From contig NZ_AP014509.1 in NCBI RefSeq assembly GCF_000828655.1, forward strand, positions 124,001 to 188,000: a DNA stretch of 64,000 nt. Direction: 5' to 3'. Below are positions 31,516 to 40,638 of this stretch, piece after piece (position 1 is the first letter of the stretch; every line of letters starts with the position of its first letter). Below the pieces are notes generated by a model. That model did no database searches. It had not been told where the DNA came from and saw only the letters and a program-made list of their open reading frames with translations. A program made the translations under genes and the position numbers. The DNA comes from Thermotoga caldifontis AZM44c09. Lineage in GTDB: Bacteria; Thermotogota; Thermotogae; Thermotogales; DSM-5069.

Positions 31516-32062
31516 TCTGCTCGTTCAAGCTGGTGCGATCTTAGAAGGACATTTCCTGCTTTCGTCTGGAAAGCATTCATCGCGCTATATTCAGTGTGCG
31601 AAGATCTTCGAACGTCCAAATTATGGAGAAAAGATCGGCAAGGCCATAGCAGAGAAGATCGCACACCATGAACCGCACGTCGTGATAGGTCCGGCGCTCG
31701 GCGGGGTGATCCTCGCCTACGAAGTGGCACGCCATCTGAACGCACGTGCGATGTTCACCGAGAGAGAAGATGGACAGATGAAGCTGAGGAGGAACTTTCA
31801 TATCGAGCGAGGAGAGCGAATTGCCATCGTCGAAGACGTCACGACCACCGGCAAATCCGTCCTTGAGGTCGCCGAGGTCGTTCAAAAACACGGTGGCATC
31901 GTCTGTTGTATCGCGAGCATCGTGGACAGATCCATCGAAAAACTCTCCTTCGATGTTCCCTTCTACTTTCTGGTGAAGCTGGAACTTCCCATATTCGAAC
32001 CCGACGATTGTCCACTGTGCAGACAGAACGTACCATTGATCAAACCGGGCAGCAGGAAGTAG
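31508..32062 (+). CDS. pyrE: Orotate phosphoribosyltransferase
   Basis: Joins orotate to PRPP to make OMP. The 184-residue type I PRTase has the PRPP motif VAIVEDVTTTGKSVLEVAEV (here IAIVEDVTTTGKS, near residue 107), a GPALGGVILAYEVAR loop and a flexible loop with FTEREDGQMKLRR. Two C-terminal cysteines (DDCPLCRQN) are extra to the usual E. coli-type protein and could bind metal. It is the last gene of the pyr operon. Confidence 0.95.
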   Translation: MLDLLVQAGAILEGHFLLSSGKHSSRYIQCAKIFERPNYGEKIGKAIAEKIAHHEPHVVIGPALGGVILAYEVARHLNARAMFTEREDGQMKLRRNFHIERGERIAIVEDVTTTGKSVLEVAEVVQKHGGIVCCIASIVDRSIEKLSFDVPFYFLVKLELPIFEPDDCPLCRQNVPLIKPGSRK

Positions 32063-32086
32063 CCAGCTTGATCCTGACCGACGAGA

Positions 32087-32102
32087 GGGGCCCGACGGCC
32101 CC
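32087..32102 (+). terminator. Weak terminator-like hairpin after the pyr operon
   Basis: GGGGCC, CGAC, GGCCCC: a perfect 6-bp GC stem followed by GTGTTGTAT, not a proper T-run. It marks the operon end by position but may leak. The -10 of the next gene begins seven bases later. Confidence 0.4.
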
Positions 32103-32108
32103 GTGTTG

Positions 32109-32114
32109 TATAAT
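32109..32114 (+). promoter_or_regulatory. -10 element for the secreted-protein gene
   Basis: An exact TATAAT sits 35 bases upstream of the start ATG at 32149. No convincing -35 was found at normal spacing because the hairpin occupies that place. Confidence 0.45.
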
Positions 32115-32148
32115 GGTTTATCCTTAACCATCCAAGGGGGCGATCGGG

Positions 32149-33204
32149 ATGAAAAAATCGGTCTGGTTGTTTGCGGTTCTTCTCGCGAGCCTGAGCTTTG
32201 CACAGATCAAACTTCCCTTGACGCACGTCGTACCGGGTGGCTTCACGGTCTCGTCCATCGAGATACTGACCAACCCAGAGACCTTCTACGGCCAAGACAC
32301 AATCAGTGTGGGTGTGAGGATCAATTTCATGCGCGTCATGGCGCAGGCCGCGACCTACCCTTTCGATCTGAAAGAGAACGAACAGAAGCTCATGAGCTTG
32401 AGACTCATAGGACTGAAGCTCAGCGAAACCGAAACTAACACGCTCCTCTACTACGGTCCGACGTCGATCTTTCCAGCCAGCTACCAGTACGGCGGTTTTC
32501 AAATCGTGGGTTTCTACGTCACGAAGGCCGATCTGGACGCAGGATACAAAGAGATCTGGGGCTGGAGGACCGCCTCACCTTTGGCGTGCAGGAACTTCAG
32601 CATCATCGCCGATCTGGACATGGACCCGGTGTACGGTCAGCCGATGGCCGGTGCTCATAAAGGTGCGCAGGCAAACTGGATCTGCGTTCAGAAAGTCACC
32701 GCCCCGATGCAGAAATGCCAGTTCGTCCGGCAAGATCAAGCCTCACAGAGTCAGACTCAGCAGTACTACCAGGTCGAACAGATACTCGACATCGTCGTGG
32801 AACCTGAACCGTTCGAATCCGGGCAAGAACTGAGAGTCACCGTGATCGCAGATTCCAGGCCCACCACCCAGCCCTGGGAACAGTACTTAGTCTACTGGGT
32901 CACGGTGAAGTACCAGAACGGTCAGACCAGCACCATCCCGCACTCGTTCGGCAACTTCAATCCCAACTCTGCGATCGTCATCACTTCCACACCTGGGGCG
33001 GGCGATGTGAGATACTTCATCTTGAACCAGGCTGGAGCCGTGAAGTACGTGCTTCCGGAGACCATAAAGATACCGTTCAACACTTCCATCGTCGAGGTCG
33101 AGATCAAGATGCAGATCTGGGCGGGTCTGGACGTGGATCGCTTTTCTCCATACAATTTCATAAAGCGCTGGGTCGCAAAGACCGTGTTCGTGCCAGCGCG
33201 TTGA
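32149..33204 (+). CDS. Secreted protein of unknown function
   Basis: A 351-residue protein with a signal peptide (MKKSVWLFAVLLASLSFA, cleavage near residue 19). The mature part is beta-rich with many aromatic residues (YGGFQIVGFYVTKADLDAGY, VEIKMQIWAGLDVDRFSPYN) and a Gln-rich hinge near residue 205 (QSQTQQYYQVEQ). No enzyme motif is visible; an envelope or outer-sheath role is a guess. The start ATG follows AAGGGGGCGAT. It is monocistronic between the pyr operon and hflK. Confidence 0.7.
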   Translation: MKKSVWLFAVLLASLSFAQIKLPLTHVVPGGFTVSSIEILTNPETFYGQDTISVGVRINFMRVMAQAATYPFDLKENEQKLMSLRLIGLKLSETETNTLLYYGPTSIFPASYQYGGFQIVGFYVTKADLDAGYKEIWGWRTASPLACRNFSIIADLDMDPVYGQPMAGAHKGAQANWICVQKVTAPMQKCQFVRQDQASQSQTQQYYQVEQILDIVVEPEPFESGQELRVTVIADSRPTTQPWEQYLVYWVTVKYQNGQTSTIPHSFGNFNPNSAIVITSTPGAGDVRYFILNQAGAVKYVLPETIKIPFNTSIVEVEIKMQIWAGLDVDRFSPYNFIKRWVAKTVFVPAR

Positions 33205-33252
33205 AGGAGCAGACACAGTTAGCTATATTTTGTGTGACGGGGAGGTTGAACG

Positions 33253-34170
33253 ATGAAGTTCAAGTTCGTGATTTTCATCGTTATCGCGGTGGCTGCCGTC
33301 GTCTACTTCATGACCGGCATCTACCAGGTCGATCCGTCACAGGTGGCACTCGTTAAAACCTTCGGAAAGTATTCTTACACCACGGGGCCAGGCATCCACA
33401 TCCACGCACCCTATCCGTTCCAGTCACACGTGATAGTCGATGTCCAGACGATCCGAAAGCAAGAGATCGGCTTCAGAACGATCAGACCAGGCCAGTACGT
33501 TTCGAGAAAGGAAGAGGCCCTGATACTCACCGGCGATGGAAACATCGTCTCGGTGGAGGCGGTGGTGCAGTTTCGTGTGAGCGATCCGGTGAAGTTCGTC
33601 TTCAGTGTTGAAAAACCCGAAGAGCTGGTCAAGTTCACCACAGAATCAGCGCTGAGAGAACGCATCGCGAAAAGGACCGTTGACGAAATACTCACCGCCG
33701 AGAGGGACAGAGTGGCTTACGAGGTTCAGGAAATGACGCAGCAACTCCTCAACGAGTACGACGTGGGTGTGACGGTGCTCAACGTGTTGCTTCAAGAGGT
33801 CGTACCACCGGAATCGGTCATAGCAGCCTTCGACGATGTCAACAACGCCAAGCAGGATAAAGAAAGGTACATCAACGAGGCAACGAGGTACGCCAACAAC
33901 TTGATCCCAATTGTCGAAGGAGAAGCGAAAAAGATCGTGCTCGAAGCCGAAGCTTACGCTCAACAGAAAATACTGCAGGCGATTGGTGAGACTCAGAGAT
34001 TCTTGAGCATCCTGAACGAGTACAGGAGCGCACCGAAGATCACCGAAACCCGGCTCAGGATCGAAACGCTCGAGCAGGTACTCCCGAAGGCCAAGACGAT
34101 CATCTTGCTGGACGATTCTCAGAAGATCACCTTCCTGAACATAGACAGTCTTTTGGGTGGTGAAAAATGA
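33253..34170 (+). CDS. hflK: HflK-like SPFH/band 7 membrane protease modulator
   Basis: A 305-residue protein with one N-terminal membrane anchor (residues 5-24), an SPFH domain (about 30-230) with YQVDPSQVALVKTFGKYS and GPGIHIHAPYPFQ, and a helical coiled-coil C-terminus (EGEAKKIVLEAEAYAQQK). HflK and HflC form a large periplasm-facing assembly around FtsH that limits proteolysis. It overlaps hflC by four bases. Assignment as K rather than C rests on gene order and the central coiled coil. Confidence 0.9.
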   Translation: MKFKFVIFIVIAVAAVVYFMTGIYQVDPSQVALVKTFGKYSYTTGPGIHIHAPYPFQSHVIVDVQTIRKQEIGFRTIRPGQYVSRKEEALILTGDGNIVSVEAVVQFRVSDPVKFVFSVEKPEELVKFTTESALRERIAKRTVDEILTAERDRVAYEVQEMTQQLLNEYDVGVTVLNVLLQEVVPPESVIAAFDDVNNAKQDKERYINEATRYANNLIPIVEGEAKKIVLEAEAYAQQKILQAIGETQRFLSILNEYRSAPKITETRLRIETLEQVLPKAKTIILLDDSQKITFLNIDSLLGGEK

Positions 34171-35015
34171 TGAAGCTGACGATAATCCTGGCCATCGCTG
34201 TCGTCGGAATTGTGGCGATCGTTTTCGCCGCTCTGTCCTTCTTCGTGGTGGATCAGACCCAGTACGCGATAGTCCTCAGGTTCGGGGAGATAAGGAAGGT
34301 CATCTCCGAACCGGGTCTCTCCACTCGCACACCGTTCATCGACAACGTGGTGCGTTTGAGCAAGCGCTACTACATATACGACATTCCGGTTGAGAAGATC
34401 ATCACTCTGGACAAGAAAACCATGCTCGTCGATTCGTACGCGATCTGGAGAATTTCTGATCCAAAAAAGTTCCTCGAATCTGTGAGGACGGTGAGCCTGG
34501 CGCTCTCGAGGATCGACGATGCGGTCTATTCCGGTCTCAGGAACACGCTCGCCAAGCTCGATTTCGACGATATCGTCACGGGTGAGAGACAGTATTTGAC
34601 CGACATCACAGAATTCGCAAGAAAAAACCTCGAAGAGTTCGGCATCGAGATCAGAGACGTGAGGATCAAGCACACGGACCTTCCGCAGGAAAACCAGCAG
34701 GCCGTCTTCGAGAGGATGAAGTCCGAGAGACAGAGCATCGCCGCGCTGATCAGGGCGGAAGGTCAGAAAGAAGCACAGAGGATCCGTTCCGAGGCGGGCA
34801 AGCAAGCCACGATCATCAGATCACAAGCCATGAGCGAAGCCGAGAGGATAAAGGGCTTGGGTGAAGCCAGTGCAACGCGCATCTACGCCGAAGCCTTCTC
34901 GAAGGATGTGGAGTTCTTCAAACTGCTCAGAACGCTCGAAAGTTACAAAACGATCATCCCGGGCAGTATCGTGATCGTCGGGAAGGATCTGACCATACTC
35001 GAGCAGATGAAATGA
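34167..35015 (+). CDS. hflC: HflC-like SPFH/band 7 membrane protease modulator
   Basis: A 282-residue partner of the preceding protein: N-terminal anchor (residues 3-24), FVVDQTQYAIVLRFGEIRKV, LSTRTPFIDNVVRL, the HflC-like VDSYAIWRISDPKKF and a C-terminal coiled coil with ERIKGLGEASATRIYAEAF. The start is the first of two adjacent ATG codons overlapping the hflK stop. It ends seven bases before the convergent GNAT gene, with no clear terminator between. Confidence 0.91.
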   Translation: MMKLTIILAIAVVGIVAIVFAALSFFVVDQTQYAIVLRFGEIRKVISEPGLSTRTPFIDNVVRLSKRYYIYDIPVEKIITLDKKTMLVDSYAIWRISDPKKFLESVRTVSLALSRIDDAVYSGLRNTLAKLDFDDIVTGERQYLTDITEFARKNLEEFGIEIRDVRIKHTDLPQENQQAVFERMKSERQSIAALIRAEGQKEAQRIRSEAGKQATIIRSQAMSEAERIKGLGEASATRIYAEAFSKDVEFFKLLRTLESYKTIIPGSIVIVGKDLTILEQMK

Positions 35016-35021
35016 ACTGAA

Positions 35022-35462
35022 TCACTCACGTCCGAAATTTTCTCTCAGAAGACCATAGATGTGTATGTCGTGGTATCGACCGGTGTGGTATTTGGCCTTC
35101 CTCATCACGCCTTCGAGTTCAAAACCGATCGATCTCAACAAAGCGATGGATGCGTCGTTGTAATCGTAGACCTCGGCCGTGATCCTGTTCATGTTGAGCG
35201 TGTCGAAGGCGAACCTTACCGCTTCGAGCACCATCGCCTTTCCAAGTCCCTTTCCCCTTTTTTCTGGCACCAGATAGTAAGTGATGTACGCGTTTCTGTT
35301 GATCCACCTCACATCGAAGCTCACGAACCCAACGGGCTGATCGTTCTCAAAGAAGTTCAGCACGATTTTGCGTAGAAGGTTCAAAAACCTCGTTTCAGAA
35401 AAATGCTTAAGTTCGTCCGTCGTGATCTTCACCAATTCTGTGTCCGAAACTTCGAACCTCAT
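35022..35462 (-). CDS. GNAT-family N-acetyltransferase (RimJ/RimL-like)
   Basis: A 146-residue acetyltransferase with the acetyl-CoA loop PEKRGKGLGKAMVLEAV (near residue 78), a beta-bulge strand before it (ITYYLVP) and the motif B region YDYNDASIALLRSIGFELEG. The C-terminal VMRKAKYHTGRYHDIHIYGL is typical of ribosomal-protein-alanine or RimL-like enzymes; the acceptor is not known. I place the start at ATG 35462 behind GTGGGGG; the longer in-frame GTG at 35474 would bury that Shine-Dalgarno site. Confidence 0.88.
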   Translation of the reverse strand: MRFEVSDTELVKITTDELKHFSETRFLNLLRKIVLNFFENDQPVGFVSFDVRWINRNAYITYYLVPEKRGKGLGKAMVLEAVRFAFDTLNMNRITAEVYDYNDASIALLRSIGFELEGVMRKAKYHTGRYHDIHIYGLLRENFGRE

Positions 35463-35470
35463 GACATCCC

Positions 35471-35500
35471 CCACAGTTGAGCATTATAACTGAACTGTGG
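35471..35500. promoter_or_regulatory. Inverted repeat in the divergent GNAT / protease promoter region
   Basis: CCACAGTT (35471-35478) and AACTGTGG (35493-35500) are perfect inverted 8-mers with a 14-base spacer. The spacer contains TATAAT on the minus strand, the probable -10 of the GNAT gene, so a bound factor could control both divergent genes. Confidence 0.4.
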
Positions 35501-35527
35501 CAAAATTGTTCTGGAGGCGTTGGGGGA

Positions 35528-36736
35528 ATGTTCAAGACTGCGTTTTTGATTCTTCTGATCGTCAACGCGACTTGGAAGACGATCCTCGAATGGCTCAACA
35601 TTCTTCACACCAGCAAGATGAAACCGGAGGATCTGAAGACTCTGAGAGACAAGGTTAGCGAAGAAGAACTTGGAAGGGCGAAGTCTTACCTGAAAGAAAG
35701 GTCCATCCTGAGGATCGTTTCAGAGCTCGTCGAGCTGGCGTTGGTTCTCTACCTCGTCACGATCGGCCTTCCAAGGTTGGAAAAATTCTTCGCCCAGTAC
35801 CGCTTCCAAGCGTACCTATTCTTCGGCACCGTCGCTTTGATCCTGTATTTAGTGAGACTTCCTTTCAGGGCCTATTCGATCTTCGTGATCGAGAGCAAGT
35901 ACGGTTTCAACACCACAACCACGAAGACGTTCCTCAAAGACCAGATTCTGACGGTCCTACTCTACGTGGTCTTCGGCCTCATTCTCGTACCTTTACTGAT
36001 GTGGCTTTTGAGCTATCCAGTTTGGTGGTGGCAGCTTTCGATCTTGGCTTTCGGTTTCATAACGTTCTTCTGGTTCATCCAACCCGTGCTCATAGCACCG
36101 CTCTTTCACAAGTTCACGAAGTTCGAAGATGAGAAACTGGCCCAGAAGTTGAAAGAGCTCTTCGAAAAGGCGAACACGAAGGTGCCAAACATCTACAGAG
36201 TCGACGCCTCGAGGAGAACGAAGAAGCAGAACGCCTACGTGACGGGCATCGGAAAGTCCAGAAGGTTGGTTCTCTACGACACGATCCTCGGCTATCCTGA
36301 GGACGAAATTTTGTCCATCGTCGCACACGAACTGGGCCATCATGTGAAGAAACACGTTCTGAAAGATATATTCCTCTTCTCGGCTTTCGCGACGATCGTG
36401 TTCTATCTCACTAACCTGGTGTACGCGCACATCCTGAAAACTAACCTGTTCAGCATCGAAAAGCCCCACACCGCATTTTTGTACGCACTGCTGTTCGTTT
36501 CCTCGCTGACTTATTTCCTCATGCCCATCGTGAACTTTCTTTCCAGAAAAATGGAATACGAAGCCGACGCGTACTCCGCGAAACTGGCTGGAGTCGCCCC
36601 GCTCGTGCGCGCTCTGAAGAGGCTGGTCAAAGAGAACCTCTCCAACCCCAACCCGTTGCCACTCTACAAGGTCTGGTACTACACCCACCCTGCACCCGAG
36701 GAAAGGATCGAGAAGCTACTGACAAAGGGGCGTTGA
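35528..36736 (+). CDS. M48-family membrane metalloprotease (Ste24/CAAX type)
   Basis: A 402-residue integral membrane zinc protease. The HExxH site is in IVAHELGHHVKKH (near residue 270) and the third ligand is in MEYEADAYSAKLAG (near residue 345). Several membrane helices precede the catalytic domain (residues 1-20, 60-80, 95-115, 140-190) and two follow it. The Ste24-like N-terminal half suggests intramembrane quality-control proteolysis rather than the smaller HtpX type. ATG 35528 has TGGGGG upstream; the longer frame would start in the promoter region. Confidence 0.92.
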   Translation: MFKTAFLILLIVNATWKTILEWLNILHTSKMKPEDLKTLRDKVSEEELGRAKSYLKERSILRIVSELVELALVLYLVTIGLPRLEKFFAQYRFQAYLFFGTVALILYLVRLPFRAYSIFVIESKYGFNTTTTKTFLKDQILTVLLYVVFGLILVPLLMWLLSYPVWWWQLSILAFGFITFFWFIQPVLIAPLFHKFTKFEDEKLAQKLKELFEKANTKVPNIYRVDASRRTKKQNAYVTGIGKSRRLVLYDTILGYPEDEILSIVAHELGHHVKKHVLKDIFLFSAFATIVFYLTNLVYAHILKTNLFSIEKPHTAFLYALLFVSSLTYFLMPIVNFLSRKMEYEADAYSAKLAGVAPLVRALKRLVKENLSNPNPLPLYKVWYYTHPAPEERIEKLLTKGR

Positions 36737-36746
36737 ACCAATCAGG

Positions 36747-36755
36747 TGATATAAT
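36747..36755 (+). promoter_or_regulatory. Extended -10 promoter of the peptide-type ABC operon
   Basis: TGATATAAT is an extended -10 (TGn plus exact TATAAT), 49 bases upstream of the binding-protein start. No -35 at usual spacing is apparent, as expected for an extended -10 promoter. Confidence 0.6.
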
Positions 36756-36803
36756 ATCTGTGGGAATTTGTAACATTGTAATGACATTTGGGAGGTGTGA
36801 AGC

Positions 36804-38291
36804 ATGAAGAGGTTGCTGATGGCGTTTGTCCTGTTCGCGAGCGTTGTGCTCCTCGCCTCAGGAAAGCTCACGATCGCGGTGGATGTCGAACCCGTGGGCC
36901 TCGATCCGCACCTGGTCACCGCGTTCGCGTCACACAGGATTTTGGAGAACGTCTACGACGGCCTACTCAGATTCGGAGAGAACCTGGAACTTTTGCCAAA
37001 CCTGGCCGAGAGTTACGAAATACCCGATCCCTACACCATCGTTTTCAGGATCAGACAGAACGTCAAGTTCCACGATGGCACACCCCTGACGGTGGAAGAT
37101 GTGATCTTCAGCTTCAAAAGGATCCTCGATCCTGAGACGAAATCACCCGCTGCGGCCTTCTACCAGGACGTCGATTCCATCGAAGCGGTCGACGAAAGAA
37201 CCGTGAAGTTCAAACTCAAGAAACCAATGGCCAGCGCGATCCTTCCCAACTTCGCTGGTGTGAACAGCTCGATCATCAGCAAGAAATTCTTCGAATCCGG
37301 TAAGAACCTCCAGCTCGAGACCAACGGGACTGGACCGTTCTACCTGGCGGAATACGTGGCTGGGAACTACATCGTTCTGAAGAAGAATCCGTACTATTTC
37401 GTTCAGGGTCAACCAGTCTTGGACGAGATCAAGTTCGTCTTCATGCCCGAAGAACTTTCCAGGGTTGCCGCGCTCAAGAACAGAGACGTGGACATGGCGA
37501 AGATCAGCGAGCCTTTGAACGTGAGACAGTTCAGCACGGACAAATACAACGTCTTCAAATCTGCAACGTTGAGTTACTACCTGATCGGCATCAACACTAC
37601 CAGAAAGCCCTTCGATGATCCGCGTGTGAGGAACGCTCTCAACTACGCGATAAACAGGGACGCGATCGTCAAAACGGTGGCCTTTGGTGAAGGTGTTGTC
37701 ACTGGTCCGATGCATCCGTCGATCAAAGCCTGGGCGCTTCCTCCAGAGGAATTCGAAGAGTACAAGTATAACCCAACGAAGGCGAAGGAACTGCTCGCAC
37801 AGGCGGGTTATCCGAACGGGTTCGAATTCAGCATCGTGACCTCCGCACGGTACAACTTCGACAAAGTCGCACAGGTCATCCAGGCTCAGCTCGCGCAGAT
37901 CGGCGTGAAGGTGAACATCGAGCTGGTCGAGTGGGGCATCTTCATAAAGAGATGGCGTGAGAGCGACTTCGATGCGTTCATCTCTATGAACAGCGGTTCC
38001 ATGGAACCAGACATTCAATTCTACAGACACTTCAAAACGGGCGGCTCGACCAACGTGTTCAAATTCTCGAACCCGAGGGTGGACGAACTGCTCGAGCTCG
38101 GAAGGAGCACCGTCGATACTGAAAAGAGGAAGCAGATTTACAGCGAACTCCAGAGACTCCTCGTGAAAGAATCGCCGGTGATCTTCCTCTACTGTGCGAA
38201 CCAGTTCTTCGTTGCCGACAAGTCCGTCGAAGGTTTCAAGCTGTTACCGAACGAGAGCCTGATCTTCCTTAGGGAGACGTACAAGAAGTGA
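36804..38291 (+). CDS. ABC transporter substrate-binding protein, family 5 (peptide/oligosaccharide)
   Basis: A 495-residue secreted binding protein with a signal peptide (MKRLLMAFVLFASVVLLASG) and the family 5 pattern VGLDPHLVTAFASHRILENV, FRIRQNVKFHDGTPLTVEDV, NGTGPFYLAEY, RNALNYAINRDAIV and VEWGIFIKRW. Thermotogales use this family for oligosaccharides as often as peptides, so the ligand is open. It is the first gene of a three-gene operon and overlaps the permease start (GTGA). Confidence 0.94.
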   Translation: MKRLLMAFVLFASVVLLASGKLTIAVDVEPVGLDPHLVTAFASHRILENVYDGLLRFGENLELLPNLAESYEIPDPYTIVFRIRQNVKFHDGTPLTVEDVIFSFKRILDPETKSPAAAFYQDVDSIEAVDERTVKFKLKKPMASAILPNFAGVNSSIISKKFFESGKNLQLETNGTGPFYLAEYVAGNYIVLKKNPYYFVQGQPVLDEIKFVFMPEELSRVAALKNRDVDMAKISEPLNVRQFSTDKYNVFKSATLSYYLIGINTTRKPFDDPRVRNALNYAINRDAIVKTVAFGEGVVTGPMHPSIKAWALPPEEFEEYKYNPTKAKELLAQAGYPNGFEFSIVTSARYNFDKVAQVIQAQLAQIGVKVNIELVEWGIFIKRWRESDFDAFISMNSGSMEPDIQFYRHFKTGGSTNVFKFSNPRVDELLELGRSTVDTEKRKQIYSELQRLLVKESPVIFLYCANQFFVADKSVEGFKLLPNESLIFLRETYKK

Positions 38292-39241
38292 CACTCGGTT
38301 ACGTTCTGAGAAGGATACTCGTCTCCGTTCCGACCGTCCTCTTAGTCGTTCTGATGGTCTTCGTTGCCATCCATCTGGTGCCGGGCACCGTGGTCGACAT
38401 GATGCTCGGCACCCAGAATTATTTGACAGAAGAACAGATAAGACAACTCTACGCCCAGTATGGTCTGGACAAGCCTTTGATCGTTCAGTATTTCGCCTGG
38501 CTGAAGAACACGGTGAGCTTCAATTTCGGTGTTTCGTTGAGGACAGGAAAGCCTGTGTTGCAGCTGATCTTGGACAGATTGCCGGTCACTCTGGAACTGG
38601 CGGCCCTCTCGATGGTCATCGCTCTGACTCTGGGTATCGTTTTCGGTGTCGTCTCCGCCGTGAAGAGGAACAGCTTCGTCGACGACATTATCAAGGTTTT
38701 CAGTTTGATCGGAATATCTTCCCCCGCCTTCTGGATCGGTTCCATATTCATCGTTCTTTTCTCCGGCCTCTTCACGGAATTCAACATCTTCGGTTACGTT
38801 CCAATCAATCGCGATCCTCTGAAAAATCTTCAATCCATGTTCCTTCCATCCCTGACACTGGGTTTGATGATCTGTGCGCAGATCGTTCGCGTTACCAGAG
38901 CTTCCATGCTCGACGTGCTGAGACAGGAATACATCAAGACGGCGATGGCAAAAGGTGTGAGCAGAACCGCCCTGATCTTCAAACACGCGCTGAAGAACGC
39001 GTTGATCCCCGTCGTCACGGTTTCTGGTATCCAGCTGGGCTATTTGATCGGTGGGACGATCGTCATAGAGAACCTCTTCGCGTTACCGGGCTTGGGAAGA
39101 TTGCTCCTTCAGGCCGTGAACGAGAGGGACTATCCTGTGGTGCAATCGATCGTACTGTTTGTCGCCATCATGATCGTGGCGTTGAACATACTGATCGACT
39201 TCGTGTACACTCTGCTGGATCCGAGAGTGGAGTTGAAATGA
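38288..39241 (+). CDS. ABC transporter permease, DppB/OppB-like
   Basis: A 317-residue permease with six membrane segments. The N-terminus LRRILVSVPTVLLVVLMVFVAIHLVPG is characteristic of DppB-type subunits, as are the extracytoplasmic loop with YGLDKPLIVQYFAWLKN and the EAA loop YIKTAMAKGVSRTALIFKHA near residue 220. Its GTG start overlaps the binding-protein stop. It pairs with the DppC-like subunit three bases downstream. Confidence 0.95.
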   Translation: MTLGYVLRRILVSVPTVLLVVLMVFVAIHLVPGTVVDMMLGTQNYLTEEQIRQLYAQYGLDKPLIVQYFAWLKNTVSFNFGVSLRTGKPVLQLILDRLPVTLELAALSMVIALTLGIVFGVVSAVKRNSFVDDIIKVFSLIGISSPAFWIGSIFIVLFSGLFTEFNIFGYVPINRDPLKNLQSMFLPSLTLGLMICAQIVRVTRASMLDVLRQEYIKTAMAKGVSRTALIFKHALKNALIPVVTVSGIQLGYLIGGTIVIENLFALPGLGRLLLQAVNERDYPVVQSIVLFVAIMIVALNILIDFVYTLLDPRVELK

Positions 39242-39244
39242 ATC

Positions 39245-40066
39245 ATGAAGGTGCTACACAGGATCTTGAGGAAACCTTTGAACGTCGTTGCGATCGTGTT
39301 GATCTTCACCATCGTATCGATGGCCTTCTTTCCAAAGTTTTTCTCGACGCACGATCCGCTCGAAATGGACTACGGATCCATCCTTGAACCCCCTTCGAGG
39401 GAGCACTTCTTTGGAACCGACCAGTTCGGTAGGGACATGTACTCGCGCTGCGTTCACGGCGTGCAGAAAAGTGTTGTCGTGGCGTTCTCTTCGAGCTTGA
39501 TAGCCTGTTTCTTCGGAACTGCACTTGGTTTGATCTCTGGCTACTACGGAGGAATTTTGGATCTTCTCATCATGCGCGTGTGCGACAGCTTCTTTGCGTT
39601 CCCAACGCTCGTGCTCGCACTCTTCATCGTCGCCCTGTTCGGGAACAATCTCTTCAACCTGATCATCGCCATAGCGATCGTCTACACACCGATCTTCGCC
39701 AGAACGATGAGAGGTTCGGTCCTGTCCGTGAAAGAGAATCTCTTCGTGAAGGCTTCAAAAACGCTCGGCTCGAGTGATCTCAGGATCATGCTGTTCCACG
39801 TGCTTCCAAACGTTTCTTCCATCCTGATTGTCACCTTCACCACGAACCTCTCGACGGCCTTTCTCACCGAAGCTTCCCTCGGTTTTCTCGGCCTCAGCGT
39901 ACCTCCCCCACAGCCAACGTTGGGTGGGCTCGTCGCCCAGGCCACGGCGTTCCTGACCACCGCGCCCTGGATGGCACTCTTTCCAGGTTCGATCATTGCA
40001 CTGATCGTGCTGGGTTTGAACGTGCTCGGCGACGCCCTGAGGGACCTCCTGGACCCAAAGCGGTAG
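39245..40066 (+). CDS. ABC transporter permease, DppC/OppC-like
   Basis: A 273-residue permease with the DppC-type features: an N-terminal helix, then DPLEMDYGSILEPPSREH and FGTDQFGRDMYSRCVHGV, and the EAA loop NLFVKASKTLGSSDLRIMLFHV. No DppD or DppF ATPase gene follows; the next gene encodes an unrelated secreted protein. The ATPases must come from elsewhere in the genome or have been lost with the DNA replaced by the island downstream. Confidence 0.95.
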   Translation: MKVLHRILRKPLNVVAIVLIFTIVSMAFFPKFFSTHDPLEMDYGSILEPPSREHFFGTDQFGRDMYSRCVHGVQKSVVVAFSSSLIACFFGTALGLISGYYGGILDLLIMRVCDSFFAFPTLVLALFIVALFGNNLFNLIIAIAIVYTPIFARTMRGSVLSVKENLFVKASKTLGSSDLRIMLFHVLPNVSSILIVTFTTNLSTAFLTEASLGFLGLSVPPPQPTLGGLVAQATAFLTTAPWMALFPGSIIALIVLGLNVLGDALRDLLDPKR

Positions 40067-40116
40067 GTTGTAAAATATTAGGAAAAGTTGGACCGCTTTC
40101 ACCGAGGGGGAACGGT

Positions 40117-40638
40117 ATGAAAAGGTCAACGCTTTTGCTCGCCTTGCCTTTTCTGCTGTTGCTGTTCGCCCAGAACACTTGTTCGTCCACGAGCGGTGGG
40201 ACACAGCCTGGCGATGGAAAATTCAGGGTGTTCTACGTCTCACCGACGGGAGACAACAACAACCCGGGTACGAGAGACAAACCATGGGCTACACCGGGCT
40301 ATGGGGCACGGCAACTCAGAGCCGGCGACACGCTGGTGATACTCCCTGGTCGCTACATTCTCAGCCGTTACGACGAAGACATCATCGTGCCACAGAACTC
40401 CGGAACGCCGCAAGCGTGGATCACGATCAAAGGCGAAGAAAATGACAAACCCGTGCTGGTGGGGAGAAACGATCTGCTGGTCGCGATAGACATCTCGGGA
40501 AAAAGCTACATCAGGATCGAGAATTTAGAAATAACGAGCGACAACAACGCACCGTTCAGAAACGGTATTCAAGCGCTTGGAAGATCCATCAGGAACGTCC
40601 ACATCCACTCATCTGCGCAAGAGCGTTTGATATTCTAA
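40117..40638 (+). pseudogene. Truncated secreted beta-helix-type protein
   Basis: A 173-residue frame with a signal or lipoprotein-like N-terminus (LALPFLLLLFAQNTCSS) followed by the opening of a right-handed beta-helix or DUF1565-type domain: VFYVSPTGDNNNPGTRDKPW, LRAGDTLVILPGRYIL and repeated strands IRIENLEITS and NVHIHSS. Such proteins normally run several hundred residues; this one stops after about two coils at QERLIF. The stop coincides with the start of an AT-richer region, so the gene was probably cut by a rearrangement. Confidence 0.6.
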
